A DNA stretch of 64,000 nt from Acetobacteroides hydrogenigenes (lineage in GTDB: Bacteria; Bacteroidota; Bacteroidia; Bacteroidales; ZOR0009). The stretch covers positions 1 through 64,000 of the forward strand of contig NZ_SLWB01000011.1 in assembly GCF_004340205.1 (NCBI RefSeq), read 5' to 3'. The position numbers and the translations under genes are program-made. Position 1 is the first letter of the stretch. Each line of letters starts with the position of its first letter. The notes under the pieces are model-generated. The model saw only the letters and a list, made by a program, of their open reading frames with translations. It had not been told where the DNA came from and searched no databases. Shown here in pieces: positions 7,133-14,869 of this stretch.

Positions 7133-8296
7133 ATGAAAGAACGCGTTTTAAGCATCACTGCAGCCATATCGAGGGTGCTTGTCGGTGTCGTTTTTATCTT
7201 TTCGGGTTTTGTAAAAGCGGTTGATCCGCTTGGCTCTACCTACAAGTTTATCGACTACTTCAACGCATTTGGCATGCCTTCACTGGAGGTTACGGCATTT
7301 CCCTTAGCAATCCTCTTAAGTGCTTTAGAGCTTACTATTGGTGTATGTCTAATACTGTTTATTCAAAGTCGATGGGCTAGCTGGGGTGCACTCTTCTTTA
7401 TGATTTTCTTTACTCCACTTACGCTTTGGCTTGCCATTACCAATCCGGTTCACGACTGCGGATGCTTTGGCGATGCCCTTGTGCTAACTAACTGGCAAAC
7501 CTTCTATAAGAATATTTTAATTTTACTGTTAGCAGCCATTTTATTTGTCTTTAAAAGCAAATATCGGGCTTGGCTGAACGCAAAGGGAGAATGGGCAATA
7601 ACAGCGGTTATTCTTCTGCTAATCGTTAGTTTCTCGTGGTATAACTACGAACACCTTCCCATTATTGATTTTAGACCCTACAAGGTAGGCGTTAGCATCC
7701 CCGAAAAAATGGCGATTCCCGAAGGTGCTCCAGCCGATATATACGAGCAGTACTTTACGCTTGTCGATACTGTTAGCGGCAAAAAGGTTGAGTTGGAGAG
7801 TAATGTTTACATGAGCGATTCCACCTACTGGAAAAATGGAACCATTTGGAAGTTCATCTCTTCATCCGAACCTAAACTGGTAAAAAGGGGGTATCAACCC
7901 GAGATCCACGACTTTAGAATTAGCACCTCAATGGGCGAAGACATTACTTCCGATGTCCTTTCCGATACTCGGTATTACTTCATCTTGGTTGCCTACGATT
8001 TGAAAAAGACAAATCCCGATCACCTGCCTTTAATTAAATCGATCCATAATCAGGCTATCAAAAACGGCTATCAATTTATGTGCCTTACAGCATCATCCGA
8101 ATCTGTGGTGGAAAAGTATAAGCAGCAATGGCAAATTCCTTACCAATTCTACTACGCCGACCCCATAACCCTAAAAACCATAATCAGGGCAAATCCGGGG
8201 CTCCTTATTCTTCATAAAGGCAAAATAGTAGCCAAATGGCATCACAACGACATCCCCGATTATAATACGATCAATGCAAACTTCTTAAAACTATGA
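7133..8296 (+). CDS. DoxX/MauE-type membrane protein with C-terminal thioredoxin-like region (BT_3928 family)
   Basis: 387 residues. Four hydrophobic segments (about 10-30, 55-78, 84-103, 124-142) form a DoxX/MauE module with the VHDCGCFGD motif (107-115), whose cysteines resemble a membrane thiol-redox site. A fifth helix (about 155-170) leads to a soluble part of about 210 residues, probably thioredoxin-like but without a clear CxxC. This architecture is common in Bacteroidota, normally alone or beside triose-phosphate isomerase-type genes. Here it lies between the two ferredoxin ATPases and overlaps the second by 4 bases, so a membrane electron or thiol link to the Fe-S system is plausible. 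Confidence 0.8.
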   Translation: MKERVLSITAAISRVLVGVVFIFSGFVKAVDPLGSTYKFIDYFNAFGMPSLEVTAFPLAILLSALELTIGVCLILFIQSRWASWGALFFMIFFTPLTLWLAITNPVHDCGCFGDALVLTNWQTFYKNILILLLAAILFVFKSKYRAWLNAKGEWAITAVILLLIVSFSWYNYEHLPIIDFRPYKVGVSIPEKMAIPEGAPADIYEQYFTLVDTVSGKKVELESNVYMSDSTYWKNGTIWKFISSSEPKLVKRGYQPEIHDFRISTSMGEDITSDVLSDTRYYFILVAYDLKKTNPDHLPLIKSIHNQAIKNGYQFMCLTASSESVVEKYKQQWQIPYQFYYADPITLKTIIRANPGLLILHKGKIVAKWHHNDIPDYNTINANFLKL

Positions 8297-9165
8297 CCGA
8301 AATTACCATTCTAAGCGGCAAAGGCGGAACCGGCAAAACAAGCCTCAGTGCGGCTTTTGCAACCATACATAGCAACTTGGTCGTAGCCGATTGCGATGTA
8401 GATGCTGCCAACCTGCATCTTATCCTTCAACCCCAAAACCAGCTCGAAGCCAACTTTGTAACTGGGCATAAGGCTATAATCGATTATGGCAAATGTACCA
8501 GCTGCGGTCTTTGTGTTGGCTACTGTCGATTCGATGCTTTGGCATTTCAGGGCAATCGGGTAGTTGTATCCGAAACATCATGCGATGGTTGCAAGCTCTG
8601 CTCTCGCGTTTGCCCGTCGCGTGCAATAACAATGGAGCCAAGCAATAAGAGCCGATGGTATGCTGGTAGCTATCGCAATGGTCTAATGGTACATGCAAGG
8701 CTTGCCCCAGGCGAAGAGAACTCGGGGAAACTGGTAAATGTAGTACGCGAACATGCTAAAAAAGTAGCCCAAGAACAGGGTGTCGAAACTATCATTATTG
8801 ATGGACCTCCAGGAACGGGATGCCCTGTCATTTCGTCTGTTACAGGGGTGAAAAAAGCTGTTATTGTTACCGAACCAACCAACTCAGGATTTCACGATAT
8901 GAAGCGAATCCTGGAGCTAACGGCAAACTTCAAGGTAAAATCGTATGTGGTTATCAACAAGTACGATTTAAACGACGAACTTGCTGTAGCTATCGAGCAA
9001 TGGTGCGCATCAGCGGGGATTCCCGTTATAGGTAAAATTCCGTTTTCTCCGCTGGTAGTTCAGGCTATGGTTAGCTGTAAAAGCATTACAGAATTTGCCC
9101 CCGATTCGGAGGTGAGCCACGAAATTGTAAATATCTGGAACCAAATAAATACTACTGAAGCATGA
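8293..9165 (+). CDS. MinD-superfamily P-loop ATPase with inserted 2[4Fe-4S] ferredoxin (second copy)
   Basis: 290 residues. Walker A GKGGTGKTS is at 9-17. The inserted ferredoxin has cysteines 68/71/74/78 and 97/100/103/107, then a long 'GEENSGKLVN' loop and switch II DGPPGTGCPV. It is a paralogue of the ATPase at 6266, but the two differ enough to form distinct subunits. It overlaps both the DoxX-type gene and the radical SAM gene by 4 bases, which indicates tight translational coupling. Likely role: ATP-dependent Fe-S or metal-cluster transfer with the NifX-like proteins. Confidence 0.9.
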   Translation: MTEITILSGKGGTGKTSLSAAFATIHSNLVVADCDVDAANLHLILQPQNQLEANFVTGHKAIIDYGKCTSCGLCVGYCRFDALAFQGNRVVVSETSCDGCKLCSRVCPSRAITMEPSNKSRWYAGSYRNGLMVHARLAPGEENSGKLVNVVREHAKKVAQEQGVETIIIDGPPGTGCPVISSVTGVKKAVIVTEPTNSGFHDMKRILELTANFKVKSYVVINKYDLNDELAVAIEQWCASAGIPVIGKIPFSPLVVQAMVSCKSITEFAPDSEVSHEIVNIWNQINTTEA

Positions 9166-10100
9166 TAAGCTTTGGACCAGTACCATCGCGTAGGCTAGGG
9201 GAAAGCCTTGGGATAAACAACATCCCATCGCGCAAGGTATGCTCGTATGCCTGCATATACTGTCAGGTAGGTCGAACCTATAAGCATTCCATCAACCGCG
9301 AGCCGTTTTACTCTCCAGAGGTTCTTTTATCCGAGGTGAAAAAGCATCTATCGGCTCTTAAGGAAGAGGACAGACCCGATTACTTGACGCTTGTATCCAA
9401 CGGAGAGCCTACGCTAGACATTAACCTTGGCGATTCTATCCTTAAACTAAAGGAATTAGGTATTCCAATTGCCGTTATTACGAATGCCTCCCTTTTAACA
9501 GATCCACAGGTGAGAGATGAGCTTTGCCTAGCCAACTGGGTATCCGTTAAGGTGGATGCTGGCAGCGAAACGGTATGGAAGGCCATTAACCGACCCTGTG
9601 TTGGATTGCATTTCAACGATCATATAGAAGGCATTTTAAAATTTGCATCTCAATTTAAGGGAACGCTTGCAACCGAAACCATGCTGGTTAGCGGAGTAAA
9701 CGATAGCCCTGAAATGGTACAGCAAGCAGCCTCAATTGTCGAAAAGATAAATCCTGATGTTGCCTACATCTCTATCCCAACGCGTCCTCCTACCGTGCAA
9801 TCGGTTCATGCACCATCTGAGTTAACCGTAAGCGAAGCGTTCCATATTTACAAGGATAGGGGGCTTAACGTGGAGCTGCTCCTAGGCTTCGAAGGCACCA
9901 ACTTCGGCAATACAGGCAATATCATCGAGGATATCGTAAACATCTCAACGGTACACCCTATTCGCGAGGATGCTATGCTGGAGCTGCTGAAAAAGAATGG
10001 TGCGGATACTGCCATTCTTAACGAGTTGCTGCAAATAAAGTACATAAAAAAGGTGCAGTATAAGTCTGACACCTACTACATAAGATATTTTCATCTCTAA
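9162..10100 (+). CDS. Radical SAM protein (COG0731-like)
   Basis: 312 residues. It starts MISFGPVPSRRLGESLG and has the radical SAM cluster motif CSYACIYC (C27, C31, C34). SNGEPTLD (SAM-binding GEP motif) and GFEGTNFGNTG near residue 250 follow the COG0731 layout, in which the 'FGPVPSRRLG' opening is conserved. The last 50 residues form a small winged-helix-like tail. Substrate unknown. The start overlaps the preceding ATPase stop, so this enzyme is part of the same operon. Modification or assembly of a metal cofactor is a context-based idea only. Confidence 0.85.
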   Translation: MISFGPVPSRRLGESLGINNIPSRKVCSYACIYCQVGRTYKHSINREPFYSPEVLLSEVKKHLSALKEEDRPDYLTLVSNGEPTLDINLGDSILKLKELGIPIAVITNASLLTDPQVRDELCLANWVSVKVDAGSETVWKAINRPCVGLHFNDHIEGILKFASQFKGTLATETMLVSGVNDSPEMVQQAASIVEKINPDVAYISIPTRPPTVQSVHAPSELTVSEAFHIYKDRGLNVELLLGFEGTNFGNTGNIIEDIVNISTVHPIREDAMLELLKKNGADTAILNELLQIKYIKKVQYKSDTYYIRYFHL

Positions 10101-10121
10101 AGAACCAAGGGAAGGACCATT

Positions 10122-10149
10122 TTAAATCTTGTGTCTTAAATCTTGTGTC
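10122..10149. repeat. Perfect 14-bp tandem duplication upstream of mrp
   Basis: TTAAATCTTGTGTC occurs twice in direct succession (10122-10135 and 10136-10149), ending 20 bases before the Mrp start. It fills most of the only sizeable gap in this part of the operon and could be a small regulatory or phase-variable element. Confidence 0.75.
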
Positions 10150-10169
10150 TCATAAAATAACGTTGTAAA

Positions 10170-10964
10170 ATGAATCAACAAATCGAGAAAAAGAAGCTAC
10201 CCAATATCAAGAATATTATCATTGTAGCTTCGGGTAAGGGTGGCGTAGGTAAATCTACGGTCGCCGCTGGTGTTGCCATGTCGCTGGCTGGTGAAGGCTA
10301 TAAAACAGGACTGCTGGATGCCGATATTTTTGGCCCATCAGTACCGCTGCTATTCGATCTTCAGGATGCAAAGCCCGAGGTTGAGGTTCGCGATGGCAAA
10401 CAGTGCCTTATGCCATTCGAAAAGTATGGCATTAAGCTGATGTCGATAGGTTTCTTTATCGACACCAAGCAGGCTGTAGTTTGGCGTGGTCCCCGTGTTT
10501 CGAGTGGTATTTCTCAGCTACTTTCCGATACCTATTGGGGTGAACTCGACTATCTCGTTATCGATACCCCTCCTGGTACCGGCGATGTACACATCACCCT
10601 TCTTCAGAACTTCGAAACATCGGGAGCCGTTGTGGTAACCACTCCACAGCAAATGGCTTTGGCAGATGTTAAGAAGGCTGTAGATATGTTTAACGACCCT
10701 CAAATTGGAACTCCAATCTTCGGAATTGTCGAAAATATGGCATGGTTTAGCCCAACCGCTCATCCCGAAGAGAAGTACTTCCTTTTTGGTAAAGGTGGCG
10801 GACAAAGCTTGGCCAACGAGTTTAACCTCCCGCTTGTGGCTCAAATTCCATTTAACGAGAAGATGGGAGAAAGCTGCGATGCTGGTAAGATGGCTGAACT
10901 TCTTACAGACAAGTCTATTAAGGCTGCGTTTAACCAGCTGTTCAATGGCATCATTTCAAAATAG
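10170..10964 (+). CDS. mrp: Mrp/NBP35-type Fe-S carrier ATPase (short form)
   Basis: 264 residues. Walker A GKGGVGKST is at 22-30, DADIFGPSVP at 51-60 and switch II DTPPGTGD near 130. It lacks the N-terminal DUF59 domain of full-length Mrp, and where many Mrp proteins have the bridging CxxC it has MAWFSPTAHPEE. Loss of that CxxC is, as far as I know, common in Bacteroidota. Known role: scaffold or carrier for [4Fe-4S] assembly. It directly follows the radical SAM gene, completing a set of three P-loop Fe-S ATPases in one array. Confidence 0.9.
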   Translation: MNQQIEKKKLPNIKNIIIVASGKGGVGKSTVAAGVAMSLAGEGYKTGLLDADIFGPSVPLLFDLQDAKPEVEVRDGKQCLMPFEKYGIKLMSIGFFIDTKQAVVWRGPRVSSGISQLLSDTYWGELDYLVIDTPPGTGDVHITLLQNFETSGAVVVTTPQQMALADVKKAVDMFNDPQIGTPIFGIVENMAWFSPTAHPEEKYFLFGKGGGQSLANEFNLPLVAQIPFNEKMGESCDAGKMAELLTDKSIKAAFNQLFNGIISK

Positions 10965-10992
10965 GATAGCACTACTATTGAAAAGAGGAGTA

Positions 10993-11112
10993 ATGCTTAT
11001 GCTCCTCTTTTCGATGATTTGGGCAATGGGGTGCTCTCCTCAAAAGAGTTTGAGGAAGAAAAAGGCGGTCCCTTGTCCCTGCGAAAACAAGTATAAAAGA
11101 AGGGTGTTATGA
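10993..11112 (+). CDS. Tiny lipoprotein (39 aa)
   Basis: MLMLLFSMIWAMGCSPQ gives a short hydrophobic segment ending in a lipobox-like cysteine, followed by the basic RKKK, then CPC and KYKRR. GAGGAG lies just upstream of the ATG at 10993. The stop overlaps the thioesterase start as ATGA. Mini-lipoproteins with a Lys-rich mature part and CPC motif recur in Bacteroidota operons, with unknown role. The frame is open further upstream inside mrp, but only the end has a signal peptide and a ribosome site. Confidence 0.6.
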   Translation: MLMLLFSMIWAMGCSPQKSLRKKKAVPCPCENKYKRRVL

Positions 11113-11531
11113 TTGAGCACGAGTATACCTTTAGGGTGATGTACCCCGATACCGATCGCATGGGTACCGTTCACCATTCCAACTACGCTAAGTACTACGA
11201 AACTGCCCGTTGGGAGCTTTTTCGCAGCCTTGGCATTTCCTACCAATCGGTTGAAGAGGCTGGCTACATGCTTCCCGTCATTCGAATGAATTTTAGGTTT
11301 ATAAAAACTACCCGTTACGACGAGCAGCTCCGTGTAAAAACAACCCTCAAGGCTATTAAGGGGGTGCGGTTGTGGTTTACCTACAAGTTATACAACGAGC
11401 AGAATGAGCTCATCAACGAGGCAGAAACGGAGCTGGCTTTTGTTGAGGCTGATACATGGAAGCCTTGTCTTGCTCCAACATTTGTTGTGGATGCTATTAA
11501 TGACAAAATTAAAACTTTGTGGGTTAATTAA
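11109..11531 (+). CDS. YbgC/FadM-type acyl-CoA thioesterase
   Basis: A 140-residue hot-dog fold protein. YPDTDRMGTVHHSNYAKYYE (residues 11-30) contains the catalytic Asp and the 'G.VHHSNY' helix of the 4-hydroxybenzoyl-CoA thioesterase-like family. It hydrolyses acyl-CoA thioesters, usually of short or medium chain. It overlaps the lipoprotein by 4 bases and is co-transcribed with it; how it connects to the Fe-S genes is not evident. Confidence 0.88.
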   Translation: MIEHEYTFRVMYPDTDRMGTVHHSNYAKYYETARWELFRSLGISYQSVEEAGYMLPVIRMNFRFIKTTRYDEQLRVKTTLKAIKGVRLWFTYKLYNEQNELINEAETELAFVEADTWKPCLAPTFVVDAINDKIKTLWVN

Positions 11532-11565
11532 TTCCTCTGAGTAACGGTTCTTATAAGGAAGGACG

Positions 11566-12306
11566 ATGGTTGGATATATCCTGATAGCAGTATTGTTCGG
11601 TAATATTGGTAGCGTAATGCTTGCATCTCTTTTGCTCAGAATAGGTTCCCATAAGCTGCAGCAGCTCACAAAGCACATCAACGCTTTTGCAGGAGGTACG
11701 CTTCTTGGTGCCGCATTTATCGGGATGCTTCCCAATGCTGTAAAACTGGGCGGCTTTCAGGTTTCATATGCAATTCTAGGCGGTATTCTTTTTTTCTTCC
11801 TTATCGAAAAAGTAATGCTTTGGCGTATCTGTGCCGATGAGCATTGCGACCGTCATAGCAAGGCTGGGGCCTTAATGCTAATGGTTGGCGACTCTTTTCA
11901 TAACTTCCTCGATGGCATTGTCATTGCTGCTGCCTTCCTTCATTCATCGTCATTTGGGGTTGTTGTGGCTCTGTCTGTTTTCGCTCACGAAATACCGCAG
12001 GAGGTTGCCGACTTTGGAGTGATGATAAAGTCAGGGTTTTCCAAAAGGAAGGCCGTATTCTACAACCTTTTTTCAGGATTTACCGCAATTATAGGTGCAC
12101 TTCTAGCTTGGTATTGGGGTGTATACACTCAAATGGCCATGCCTTTTATTTTAGCAGTATCAGCAGCTGGGTTTATTTACATTGCTCTAGCAGACTTAAT
12201 CCCAGAGCTGCATCGAAGATCTTCTTTTGGTCAATCTTTTACGCAGTTTTTGCTTCTCCTTGCTGGGATTTCTGTTATAGTAGTATCCATTTTAACTAAG
12301 CCATAA
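11566..12306 (+). CDS. ZIP-family divalent metal transporter
   Basis: 246 residues with about eight hydrophobic helices. HNFLDG in the fourth helix and HEIPQE in the fifth are the ZIP metal-site signatures. A His/Cys/Asp-rich loop (CADEHCDRH) lies between helices 3 and 4. GGAAGGA precedes the ATG. ZIP proteins import Zn, Fe or Mn. The stop shares one base with the HdrC-like gene (TAATG), so this transporter may supply metal to the surrounding Fe-S system. Confidence 0.88.
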   Translation: MVGYILIAVLFGNIGSVMLASLLLRIGSHKLQQLTKHINAFAGGTLLGAAFIGMLPNAVKLGGFQVSYAILGGILFFFLIEKVMLWRICADEHCDRHSKAGALMLMVGDSFHNFLDGIVIAAAFLHSSSFGVVVALSVFAHEIPQEVADFGVMIKSGFSKRKAVFYNLFSGFTAIIGALLAWYWGVYTQMAMPFILAVSAAGFIYIALADLIPELHRRSSFGQSFTQFLLLLAGISVIVVSILTKP

Positions 12307-12998
12307 TGAACCTACTCCAAGAGCTTAAAAAAGATATCCGCTACATAGAAGGGCTGAATGCCTGCATCAACTGCGGAACCTGCACCGCCATTTGTCCGGC
12401 TGCTGTCTTTAACGACTACGATCCCCGCAATATTGTAGATACGGTTCAATGCGCAAGCGAGAGTGATATCAGAGACCTCCTCACAAGCGATACCATCTGG
12501 TACTGCGGCGAATGCCTATCGTGCAAGACACGCTGTCCACGAGGCAATACTCCCGGGTACATCGTTCAGGCACTACGGGCGCTCTCCATCGAATCGGGAC
12601 TCTTTGTCGAAAGCGAGCAGGGGCAAAAGCAGCTAGCTATTAAGCGGACTGTGGGCGACCATATACTTAAGCATGGCTACTGCGTTTACATCGACGAGGT
12701 GAATACTGAAATGTACCCCGAACAGGGTCCCGTTTGGGATTGGCTTCAGGAAAACCGCGAACAGGTGCTCGAACGGCTTGGCACCAGCTACCAAAAGCTG
12801 CAGAGCGGAACGCTACGCCTAACCTCCGAAGAATCGTTAAACGACCTTAAGCGCATTTTCGATGAAACGGGTGCCACCCAACGATTCGAGAAAATTGAGG
12901 CTTACTCGGAGCATGTTGCCAATAAGCTGGGCTTAGAATTTAGCGGAGGTAAGGATGCCTACTTCGGCTATCAGTACAACGGCAATGAAGATGCATAG
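12306..12998 (+). CDS. hdrC: Heterodisulfide reductase subunit C-like 2[4Fe-4S] protein
   Basis: 230 residues. Two CxxCxxCxxxCP motifs, CINCGTCTAICP (C20, C23, C26, C30) and CGECLSCKTRCP (C67, C70, C73, C77), match HdrC. The region after residue 100 is longer than in methanogen HdrC. HdrC passes electrons to HdrB, which reduces a disulfide or related substrate. The HdrB partner is at 13602, separated by a cobalamin adenosyltransferase gene. No HdrA is in the window, so the electron source is open. Confidence 0.85.
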   Translation: MNLLQELKKDIRYIEGLNACINCGTCTAICPAAVFNDYDPRNIVDTVQCASESDIRDLLTSDTIWYCGECLSCKTRCPRGNTPGYIVQALRALSIESGLFVESEQGQKQLAIKRTVGDHILKHGYCVYIDEVNTEMYPEQGPVWDWLQENREQVLERLGTSYQKLQSGTLRLTSEESLNDLKRIFDETGATQRFEKIEAYSEHVANKLGLEFSGGKDAYFGYQYNGNEDA

Positions 12999-13019
12999 CA
13001 TAGCGTGACTACAATCATG

Positions 13020-13061
13020 TGTCTAAAATCTAATATCTATCGTCTAACGTCTAAAATCTAC
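13020..13061. repeat. Heptamer tandem repeat (NRTCTAA), six units
   Basis: Six consecutive 7-bp units: TGTCTAA, AATCTAA, TATCTAT, CGTCTAA, CGTCTAA, AATCTAC. It ends 4 bases before the adenosyltransferase ATG. The same heptamer family occurs at 16982-17030 and 36322-36391. Confidence 0.85.
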
Positions 13062-13065
13062 CCAA

Positions 13066-13581
13066 ATGAAAGGTTACATTCAAGTTTACACCGGTGATGG
13101 TAAGGGTAAAACAACCGCAGCCTTTGGCTTGGCGCTTCGTGCAGTAGGCGCAGGGAAAAAGGTATTTATTGCCCAGTTCATAAAAGGAAAACCTTACTCC
13201 GAAATCGATGCCGTTAACAAGTATATTCCAAAAATAACCGTCAAGCAGTATGGGCTAGACTGCTTTATCTACACCCAGCCAACCGCAGCCGATATTACAG
13301 TTGCACGTACAGGGTTGGCAGAGGTTGCCGAAATTGTTGCAGCCGAGAAGTACGATGTTGTGGTGCTCGATGAAATATGCATCGCCCTATACTATAACAT
13401 ATTTTCGGTTCCCGAAGTGGTGAAGATTCTCGCCACCAAACCCGAGCAAACCGAAATCATCGTAACGGGCCGATATGCCCCCAACGAAATCATTGCTGTT
13501 GCCGATTTGGTTACCGAAATGCGCGAGGTAAAGCACTACTATACCAAAGGTGTTGAGGCTCGTAAAGGAATAGAATTCTAA
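13066..13581 (+). CDS. cobO: Cob(I)alamin adenosyltransferase (CobO/BtuR type)
   Basis: 171 residues. MKGYIQVYTGDGKGKTTAAF contains the CobA/CobO P-loop GDGKGKTT (10-17), followed by GLALRAVGAGKKV and VVLDEICIAL, all typical of this family. It transfers the adenosyl group of ATP to cob(I)alamin or a corrinoid precursor. No other cobalamin genes are nearby, and it lies between the HdrC- and HdrB-like genes, so it may support a corrinoid enzyme linked to that pair. Confidence 0.9.
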   Translation: MKGYIQVYTGDGKGKTTAAFGLALRAVGAGKKVFIAQFIKGKPYSEIDAVNKYIPKITVKQYGLDCFIYTQPTAADITVARTGLAEVAEIVAAEKYDVVVLDEICIALYYNIFSVPEVVKILATKPEQTEIIVTGRYAPNEIIAVADLVTEMREVKHYYTKGVEARKGIEF

Positions 13582-13601
13582 CGGCATAAAAGCCCTTTAC
13601 C

Positions 13602-14669
13602 ATGGAATACAATAGAAAAGAATCGTGGGTTGAAGCCCAAAAGGATATAGCTGGCGATAGGTACTACTTCGCCCGAAGCTGTATTCGTCAGAATTTCTTT
13701 CCTGCTGCCGAAGGTGTTTTTCTAAAAATCATTAAAGATATTCTTGGCAAAGATATCTACGATGACCCTAACCAAACTACCTGTACCGGCATTGCCTACC
13801 ATTCGGGGATAATCCCTTTCGAAACGATAATGACGGTGGTAGGTCGCCAGTTTGCCCTTATGACCGAGGCAGGTTACGAGAACTTTGTTTGCTCGTGCGT
13901 TACCTCGTTCGGCATCTACACCGAGGTGCTCGAAACCTGGAAGCACTTTCCCGAAAAGGAGGAAGAAGCGCGCCAAGCACTGCTCCGTGCAACCGGAAGA
14001 ACCTTCCAAATACCCAAGAACTTGGTGCACTCTAGCGACCTCATCTACAAGTTTAGGAAGGAGATTGCTGCGAAAGCCAAGTATCGATTGGTTGATGGTC
14101 AAACAGGAGAACCCTTGAAGGTGGTAGACCATGTGGGCTGTCACTACGCCAAGATATTCCCAGAGAAGGGCGTTGGTGGTGCCGAATTTCCACAAGTTCT
14201 GGTAGGTCTTGTTGATGAGTGGGGGGGGGCGCAGATCGACTATCCCGAGCGCCGCCACTGCTGCGGTTTTGGCTTTAGGCAGTACCTCCTAAAGTCGAAT
14301 CGGGGATACTCGGTTAGCAATTCCAAATTAAAGTTCGATTCCATGGAGCCATTTCATCCCGACTTTATCCTTACCAACTGTCCAGGTTGCAACTACTTCC
14401 TCGATCGCTGGCAGTATGTCATTTCCGAAATGGAGGGTAAGGTATACGGTGCCAATGGTTATGGCATTCCAGCTTTAAGCCACGAGGAGTTGGCGGGTTT
14501 GGTACTCGGCTTCGATCCTTGGGATTTGGGACTTCAGCTACATCAGGTTGCGGTAGAGCCTCTGCTTGATAAGATGGACGTTGCATACAACCCTTTCGAT
14601 AAGTACAAAGGAGTAAACGGGCAGGTGCTAAGCACTCCCGCAAGCCCCAGCATCCTTAGGCTTTGCTAG
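13602..14669 (+). CDS. hdrB: Heterodisulfide reductase subunit B-like protein (CCG domains)
   Basis: 355 residues. The second CCG domain is complete: HVGCHYAK (C180), HCCGFGFR (C220/C221), NCPGC (C260, C263). This is the CX38-39CCX35-39CxxC pattern that binds the noncubane cluster of HdrB. The N-terminal domain is divergent (C61, C97, C99) and may not hold a full cluster. The last 50 residues extend beyond typical HdrB. A G9 run at 14221-14229 lies within the coding sequence. A terminator follows. Confidence 0.85.
   Translation: MEYNRKESWVEAQKDIAGDRYYFARSCIRQNFFPAAEGVFLKIIKDILGKDIYDDPNQTTCTGIAYHSGIIPFETIMTVVGRQFALMTEAGYENFVCSCVTSFGIYTEVLETWKHFPEKEEEARQALLRATGRTFQIPKNLVHSSDLIYKFRKEIAAKAKYRLVDGQTGEPLKVVDHVGCHYAKIFPEKGVGGAEFPQVLVGLVDEWGGAQIDYPERRHCCGFGFRQYLLKSNRGYSVSNSKLKFDSMEPFHPDFILTNCPGCNYFLDRWQYVISEMEGKVYGANGYGIPALSHEELAGLVLGFDPWDLGLQLHQVAVEPLLDKMDVAYNPFDKYKGVNGQVLSTPASPSILRLC
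14221..14229 (+). repeat. G9 homopolymer inside the hdrB-like gene
   Basis: Nine consecutive G residues encode part of DEWGGAQ. Both flanks are in one frame, so the gene is 'on' in this sequence. Such runs are prone to slipped-strand mispairing. Confidence 0.8.
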
Positions 14670-14722
14670 GTCGGATTTCCTATTTGTATTAGAAATACTT
14701 TCACTGTCCTTTTATTCAAGTA

Positions 14723-14756
14723 GGCGGTATCTCCCTTTGGGAGATCCGCCTTTTTT
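14723..14756 (+). terminator. Intrinsic terminator after the hdrB-like gene
   Basis: GGCGG-T-ATCTCCC, a 3-base TTT loop, GGGAGAT-CCGCC, then TTTTTT. The stem is strong with one bulged T. It closes the long co-directional gene array. Confidence 0.9.
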
Positions 14757-14759
14757 ATT

Positions 14760-14790
14760 CCCCGTGGCTGTTTGTGGCCGTTGGCTACAG
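14760..14790. repeat. Left 31-bp direct repeat flanking fic
   Basis: The core CTGTTTGTGGCCGTTGGC within a 31-bp stretch ending CTACAG matches 28 of 31 bases at 16107-16137, in the same orientation. The pair brackets the fic gene. A further diverged relative lies near 20370. Confidence 0.75.
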
Positions 14791-14869
14791 GTTGTTTTGA
14801 GCCGCTTTTTCAAGACTTCTAACTTTGTTCTCAATACATACTGATTCAGTTGAGAGAAACCGATACCTC

